64,000 nt of DNA from Pisolithus tinctorius. Its lineage: Eukaryota > Basidiomycota > Agaricomycetes > Boletales > Pisolithaceae. The translations under genes and the position numbers were made by a program. This document shows, piece by piece, positions 58,932-64,000 of this stretch. The stretch's first letter is position 1. Each line of letters opens with the position of its first letter. Location of the stretch: contig JANFAH010000004.1 of the NCBI GenBank assembly GCA_024663395.1, forward strand, positions 1,178,001 through 1,242,000. The letters run 5' to 3'. A model generated the notes under the pieces. It ran no database searches. It was not told where the DNA came from and saw only the letters and a program-made list of their open reading frames with translations.

Positions 58932-60321
58932 ATGCCCGGTAGACTTCAGTACAAGGTCAGATACGTTCAATGCATGGCGATTGTACTGACCGCGATTTGG
59001 TATAATGACAGAGTGCCCTGATCACTGGTGCTGGATCGTAAGTTCATCATGTAGAGACCTGCAGAGCACAGATCTTATCATTAACTCAGCGGTATCGGTC
59101 TCGAGTCGTCTCTGTTGTTCGCACAAGAGGGTGCTAATGTTCTTCTCGTGGATATTAACCTGGCGGCTGCTGAAAGGGGTGTAACTCTAATCAGGGATCG
59201 ATTCCCCGAGGTCAGGGCATTGGCGTTCAGAGCTGATGTCGGACTAGAGGCAGATGTAAAGGCTGCAGTTGATCTTGCAGTCAAAGAGTTTGGAAGGTTG
59301 GATATCATGGTGCGTTTTAATTGACACTAAACTAAACGCAATAGTCCTGAACCTCAAGATCCGGTTTAGTTCAATAATGCTGGTAAGATCATTCATGCAT
59401 CCCTTTGAGACTATATCGAAATCGCAACAGGGATCATGCACCCGAATGACGACAACGCACTCAACACAGAGGAGCGAATTTGGGACCTTACCATGACAAT
59501 CAATGTCAAGGGTGTTTGGTGGGGTTGTAAATACGCCATCCTTGCAATGCGCCAAAATCCGGTGGACGAGATCAAGGGCCTCCGAAGCGGTGGAAGCATT
59601 ATTAATACTGCAAGTTTCGTTGCTATCATGGGAGCCGCTACGCCCCAGCTAGCTTGTAAGTACCCTGGCATGTACAACGGAAGAAGAAAACGAGACTGAC
59701 CGATCGCAACGAAATAAGATACCGCATCCAAGGTTTGCTTGATTTTGCTTTCCTCGTTCCAAGACACTAATCGGACCAGGGTGCCGTTCTCGCTATGACC
59801 CGTGAACTAGCGATGGTCCATGCCCGGGAGGGTATCCGGGTGAATTCAATCTGCCCGTACGCATTTCTGCACCTTCTGAATTGAAACCTACTAATCTGAG
59901 TTCAACATAGTGGTCCCCTGAAAACCCGTAAGTGAACCGCGGCTAGTGTAGAGTTCCGAAATTCACATGAGCCGCGCAGCTCTTCTCATGGACTTCTTGA
60001 ACACCCCGGAAAAGCGAGAGAGACGCCTCGTTCATCTCCCAATGGGTCGCTTCGGCGAAGCCGTCGAAGTTGCCAAGGGTGCCCTTTTCTGTACGTAGAT
60101 CGTCTATCGACTTGACAACTTTTGCCTGACATATATTTAGTGGGTAGCGATGATAGCAGTTACGTGACCGTATGTTATCCTCAAACCCTTCCATCGGGTG
60201 GTCTGCTCATTAGGTTATCCATTGACAGGGAACGGACTTCAAGGTTGACGGTGGTCTAACATCTTGCTATGTCACTCCTGTTGGAGAACCTGCTCTCTCT
60301 CCTCCTGCAAGCCTCATTTAA
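58932..60321 (+). CDS. Short-chain dehydrogenase/reductase (classical SDR)
   Basis: NAD(P)-dependent oxidoreductase of unknown substrate. ATG 58932 (MPGRLQYK). The cofactor motif TGAGSGIGLESSLLFAQEGA is followed by LLVDIN, where the Asp suggests NAD preference. Then RADVGLEADVKAAVDLAV, the FNNAG motif spread over a short exon near 59370, TINVKGVWWGCKYAIL with the catalytic Asn region, SIINTASFVAIMG with the catalytic Ser, and the active-site YTASKGAVLAMTRELAMVHA. Further exons give VNSICP, MDFLNTPEKRERRLVHLPMG with RFGEAVEVAKGALF, SYVTGTDFKVDGGLTS. About eight exons. TAA at 60319-60321. Complete. Confidence 0.88.
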
Positions 60322-60675
60322 GAGCGATCCACTTCCAACGAAGTTAAATGTGCACCTAGAACGTCATTTGTGTAATTTTAGATTGTACTGAATGGGACGC
60401 TCAAATACCCAAATGAATTGGCCAATTTGTTGGGTCATGCCATGGTCCACCTCGTGCAGCATAGGCAACTGATAACAGGGTCCACCCCCCTTGGTTAGCG
60501 ATGTGCCGTACAGCAGGCATTTCTGGAGATTATCTATCTCCACAGCAACAACCATACATGGAAACTACATTACAGCGAAACCGGTATCAAACGAGGGCCA
60601 AGGGTGTACTTTCCGTGATGCAAAGGGCGCGACTGATAGCAAACTTGAACCAACTGATTGTTCCGATCTGACCCT

Positions 60676-61532
60676 TCAAGAGGTCTTCTTTTCAGACCTG
60701 TGTTTCTCCGCTTTCTCACGTCGGATCCGGGCAATCTCGATGCCAACATCATTCTTCAGCTGCTTACGGAGTTCGGGGCGGTAGCCTACTGCGAACAAGA
60801 GCTCGAGGTGCACGAAGAAAGGGGCGAGAACGATTGCTGCGAAACAATTTCTCAACGTGTGGACTTCAAAATGATACTGATGAACTACGTACCGCCGAGG
60901 ATGTTATCGAACAGCGCGGGAGCCCGACCCTCCATAAATCCGTGTCCAATGAACTGAGCGACCCATGAGGTTACGTGAACGATAATGGCGTTCCGAATGC
61001 CATCAGGACGATGTGCGTAGGCTGTTGCGGTCAGAAGTGTCAAGACCATATGAGGCGTGTAAAGGAACTAGATAAGTGAGATCATAAAATATAGTAATCA
61101 GTCTCCGTGGCAGTCGTGTTAAGAGACGAACATACTGCAGCGACTGGGTCGAGGATGAAGTAGTAGATGATGTAAAATACGGCCATAAGAGCCGGGGCAT
61201 TCGTTTCGAAGACAAAGGACTCGTTGAAGACATATTTGATGGGAGGAAGGAATGCAGGTGGTGGGAGCTGAGTAGACAGCACGAAGGCGCTCCTGGGGTC
61301 AAATGCAGTGCTGATTCGATGCCCGTGGACGCAAACAACTTACCAGAGAATCGCAGGCACCCCGAAGATGTGGATCAAGACGTTCACGGGATGGGAATGG
61401 TAAGCGCCATAGAAAGCAAGCTAAGTACGAAGAGTTGCCGATGCGTATCAAGTGGTGCATAAGGCAAGGCGACTCCAGAATAGAGAACTCTCAGAGGCGT
61501 ACCTGCTTACGCACGTCGAACAGGGATGACAT
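60676..61532 (-). CDS. Mpo1-like 2-hydroxy fatty acid dioxygenase (DUF962)
   Basis: ER membrane iron enzyme; yeast Mpo1 performs alpha-oxidation of 2-hydroxy palmitic acid in phytosphingosine breakdown. ATG at 61532: MSSLFDVRKQ, then FYGAYHSHPVNVLIHIFGVP with the conserved His cluster. The next exons carry AFVLSTQLPPPAFLPPIKY, ALMAVFYIIYYFILDPVAA (membrane helix), FLYTPHMVLTLLTATAYAHR, HVTSWVAQFIGHGFMEGRAP (second conserved His/Glu motif) and VLAPFFVHLELLFAVGYRPE with a basic tail LRKQLKNDV ... RIRREKAEKHRSEKK, ending TGA at 60676-60678; the lysine tail is ER-retrieval-like. About 200 residues, four to six exons. Divergent from SEC22. Confidence 0.87.
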
Positions 61533-61892
61533 GATGACAGTGGATGAAAGTCGAGTCTACGAACCAGGGCGCTGTATTCTGTTTCCATAGAACCTTTAGT
61601 ATTTATGTGTAGAGTCATCTCCGGGCCCGCAGCAAAGTACTCACGCCAAAAACACGTGCGTTTCGAACAAACCGCACACGTATGGTCCCTCACTTGGCCT
61701 TTGCAACTAACAGAAAGCGTTTATTTTACTGGTGATATCGAGAAATCGTGCAGACATGTATCGTCGTTGCCGTTGCCGCTGCAGTAATCCGTCTCGACGT
61801 CATGGGCATGAAAGACTATTGAGTAGACACGTGACCGCAGGTATACGAAATCACGCTGGGGCGACGCCGGCACCAAGCTTCCTCCATTCGAC

Positions 61893-62780
61893 ATGGTTCG
61901 GTCGACCATAATTGTACGGGCATCAGATGCATTACCGCTCGCCGCTAGCGTAGACGACGAACAGGTTGGTTCCTTGGGACTTATTGTAGCGGCGGGCAGG
62001 CAGCTTACAGGCCACGTAGACCGAGCAAACACTCCAGGAACACAAGCAACAAGCCAAGCTTATATTTCGTCGCATAACTCCCCATTCCGAACCAAAGTGT
62101 TCCATCGAAAGCGGTCGATATACTCTACAGTAATACTTCCTAAACGGAATTTGGCACGCCATTTCGCTGACACACTGCGCAGTTACCTCCTTGCTGATAA
62201 TGTTGTGTATTTGACTATCGCTGACCAGTCGTATCCTCGTAAGCTTGCGTTTTCGTACCTGGAAGAGCTCGAGAAGGAATTCTCCTCGTCCTATGGACCC
62301 AAGGTGGAGTCGGTGAGGAAGCCGTATGCTTTCGTTGGATTTGGTAAGTTTTTTGAACTACCGCTGGCATTGCTCATCCTCATGCTTGTCGTTTGTGGAG
62401 ACACCTTCATGTCCAAGACTGCACGATTGTACCGGGACACCCGGGCTGCTAGTGCTTCCCGAGGATCCAACTTGGACAAACTCAATGATGAATTGCACGA
62501 CGTCACCAGAATAATGACGAAGAACATCGAGGAACTCTTGCAGAGAGGAGACTCCCTAGACAGTAAGCACGAGCTGTCCACATATTTACATGGCAGTATC
62601 TCTCACACGCCAACGTTTCTTGTAGGAATGTCGCATCTTTCTACTTCTCTTCGGACCGAATCAGAAAAGTATCGCAAGGCCGCAAGGAATGTGAATGTAC
62701 AGGCCATGATACGGCAATATGCGCCTGTCGGTGCTGTGGCACTTATTTTCATCATTCTCCTTTGGTGGCGATTCTCATGA
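61893..62780 (+). CDS. SEC22: R-SNARE Sec22
   Basis: Vesicle SNARE of ER-Golgi traffic. ATG 61893 (MVRSTIIVRASDALPLAASV) starts the longin domain, which continues after introns as DTLRSYLLADNVVYLTIADQ with SYPRKLAFSYLEELEKEFSS and GPKVESVRKPYAFVGFDTFM. The SNARE motif (LDKLNDELHDVTRIMTKNIE then ELLQRGDSLD) has the central Arg; after a small intron at about 62565-62628 it continues MSHLSTSLRTESEKYRKAAR. The C-terminal anchor is YAPVGAVALIFIILLWWRFS. Introns lie at about 61960-62090, 62345-62390 and 62565-62628; some are in frame, which makes the unspliced frame look deceptively open. TGA at 62778-62780. Confidence 0.92.
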   Translation: MVRSTIIVRASDALPLAASVDDEQVGSLGLIVAAGRQLTGHVDRANTPGTQATSQAYISSHNSPFRTKVFHRKRSIYSTVILPKRNLARHFADTLRSYLLADNVVYLTIADQSYPRKLAFSYLEELEKEFSSSYGPKVESVRKPYAFVGFGKFFELPLALLILMLVVCGDTFMSKTARLYRDTRAASASRGSNLDKLNDELHDVTRIMTKNIEELLQRGDSLDSKHELSTYLHGSISHTPTFLVGMSHLSTSLRTESEKYRKAARNVNVQAMIRQYAPVGAVALIFIILLWWRFS

Positions 62781-63525
62781 TTTGTTGACTACTTCAGCCA
62801 CTGTACGTACTCTCTTATGTACCATTCCGCAGAGTACCCTACCCCCTGTGGACAAACGACTGGTGTTCCGACGACAAGTGCATGTCCTGCCGCTGGCCAC
62901 AGGATTACTTGGTACGTACATATTCCTACGTTATACCACCAGAAGACTGCGGACCATCTTTTGATTGTGGGAGCGGCGCTACGGTCTTAACATACCCGGC
63001 CGAAGTTACTGAGTCCTCGTGATCCCTTCCCTTGATTTGGATCAAATACATCCAAGACTTGGTAGCACCGAAACACGTAACGGAGTTAGGTTTGAACGAT
63101 ACAGCATTCGGCGTTTGTATCCCACATTTCACCTTTGTGGTAGAACCGGTGGTCGTAGGGCAGAGACAGGAGTTATTGATCGGCTACGGCCCAGTAACGT
63201 TCAACCCTGACAACCTGGGTTCGATAGAACATTTGGAATTGGTATGCCCTATCACCACGACCGCCTGTGGTCCACTCAAAGTATGCTGGGCGCCCTTCCA
63301 TTTCGTATATATCAGCTGCCTGGCCTGCAGCTACAGCATCCAGGGTTCAGCTGCTAAATGAAGCTGTCAACCGTGCCTTGAGGAATCAATCAGTGATCAT
63401 CTCGATATAGGCAGACACGAGGCACGTTGCCGGCCGGGCAGATTATCTGGGTACAAAGCCTGGCTGGTTGGCATAACAAAAGGACCCTTATCGTTCTCTG
63501 TCTCTCATCATTTCTCTCTAGCACC
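62781..63525. other. No supported gene
   Basis: Frames at 62719-62964 and 63032-63361 (plus) are open but unrecognised, and overlap no coherent splice chain. A T/C-rich tract at about 63490-63520 precedes the next ATG and looks like its promoter/leader. Confidence 0.4.
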
Positions 63526-63974
63526 ATGAGCACCGCTGCTGTCTTTGGAGGGCCCCAGCCATACTCACCATCCTTGGGCTCCGGTGGTCAAATCCAGCCA
63601 GGCGCTATCACTTATACAACCTCTACAGGGCCCGATGGCGAAACGATCTATCATCCATTCAAGTGAGTTGGTCTACAAAGTCAGGTCTATCCGGCCTATT
63701 GACGAGGTATTTCTTTCAGAGCTGTCCCTGCCAGGTAAGAGATGTTATTGTAACACTAAAAACCTTTACTGACACCCTGCAGCTACCAGACTCCTCAGGG
63801 GGTTGTACGCGGCATCCAATGGATCCCCGCTGAGGCGACCTCCATCTTGCCTCAGGGCGCTCAACCAGCTAATGATGTGAGTCGAGTTTGAGCCCACTTA
63901 TACTCACGGTACCTTACCCATCCGCAGGAGTTTGCGGAATCGTGGCGGCGTGATAGAGAGGTCGACAAGTGGTA
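63526..63974 (+). CDS. Conserved small protein of unknown function (3' end may lie outside)
   Basis: ATG 63526 (MSTAAVFGGPQPYSPSLGSG). Exons join as ITYTTSTGPDGETIYHPFKA, VPASYQTPQGVVRGIQWIPA with EATSILPQGAQPAND, and EFAESWRRDREVDKW. Introns are consistent GT-AG pairs (63664-63719 region, 63735-63780 region, 63878-63927 region). The last exon meets either TAG directly after DKW or a donor GTAGGC, in which case the gene runs past the window. No domain is recognised; the sequence is polar and rich in Gly/Pro/Gln at its start. Confidence 0.6.
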
Positions 63975-64000
63975 GGCCTGATTTGATTCTTAACATTCAA

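Noticed and set aside
61950..62095. Extra residues between DDEQ and the rest of Sec22 in the unspliced frame
   Set aside because: Sec22 homologues have no such insert; it is explained by in-frame intron sequence.

Overview
The window is nuclear DNA of a filamentous basidiomycete, most likely an Agaricomycete. Nearly every gene is split by many short introns of about 47-110 bp (mostly GT-AG, a few GC-AG). The gene set includes a fungal DUF6534 seven-helix protein, an APSES/ankyrin Mbp1 factor, fungal-type polarity and CCR4-NOT subunits, and a chromodomain Ty3/gypsy element. No bacterial operon signals, CRISPR arrays, rRNA genes or convincing tRNA genes were seen.

Layout. 0-6.5 kb: Bem1/Scd2 polarity scaffold (minus), NOT3/5 (plus), mitochondrial bL12m (minus). 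6.5-8.7 kb: no gene seen. 8.7-10.7 kb: DUF6534 membrane protein. 10.7-15.4 kb: gene-free and carrying a family of diverged local repeats. 15.5-17.7 kb: a cytochrome P450 with a consensus TATA box. 18.5-21.9 kb: a complete PIF/Harbinger DNA transposon (90-bp perfect terminal inverted repeats, TTA target duplication, Myb/SANT-like protein plus DDE transposase). 22.45-22.6 kb: a very short poly(A)-tailed retroposed sequence with 16-bp target duplications. 24.2-30.1 kb: an apparently intact Tf1/sushi-type Ty3/gypsy chromovirus on the minus strand, with two 400-bp LTRs that read identically. It sits inside the first zinc-finger exon of a larger two-gene DNA transposon (24.2-36.5 kb), splitting that transposon's transposase-like gene.

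From 36.5 kb to the end the window is dense single-copy housekeeping sequence: Shg1/Bod1-type COMPASS subunit, uroporphyrinogen decarboxylase, Cdc14 phosphatase, Mbp1 transcription factor, a decayed F-box/LRR-like locus, mitochondrial uL24m, an equilibrative nucleoside transporter, Vfa1, glutathione-dependent formaldehyde dehydrogenase, an acyl-CoA-binding membrane protein, divergent mS34 and GatC, divergent dUTPase and a disordered protein, a short-chain dehydrogenase, Mpo1-like dioxygenase, Sec22, and the start of an unknown conserved gene.

Functional themes. Mitochondrial translation recurs (bL12m, uL24m, mS34, GatC). Cell-cycle and S-phase genes cluster (Cdc14, Mbp1, dUTPase with two ACGCGT boxes in its first intron). 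ER membrane genes are adjacent (Mpo1, Sec22). The most unusual sequence logic is in the gypsy element. It has a textbook -1 frameshift signal between gag and pol, and an 11-nt complementarity between its primer-binding region and the predicted 5' end of its RNA, which points to self-primed rather than tRNA-primed reverse transcription.
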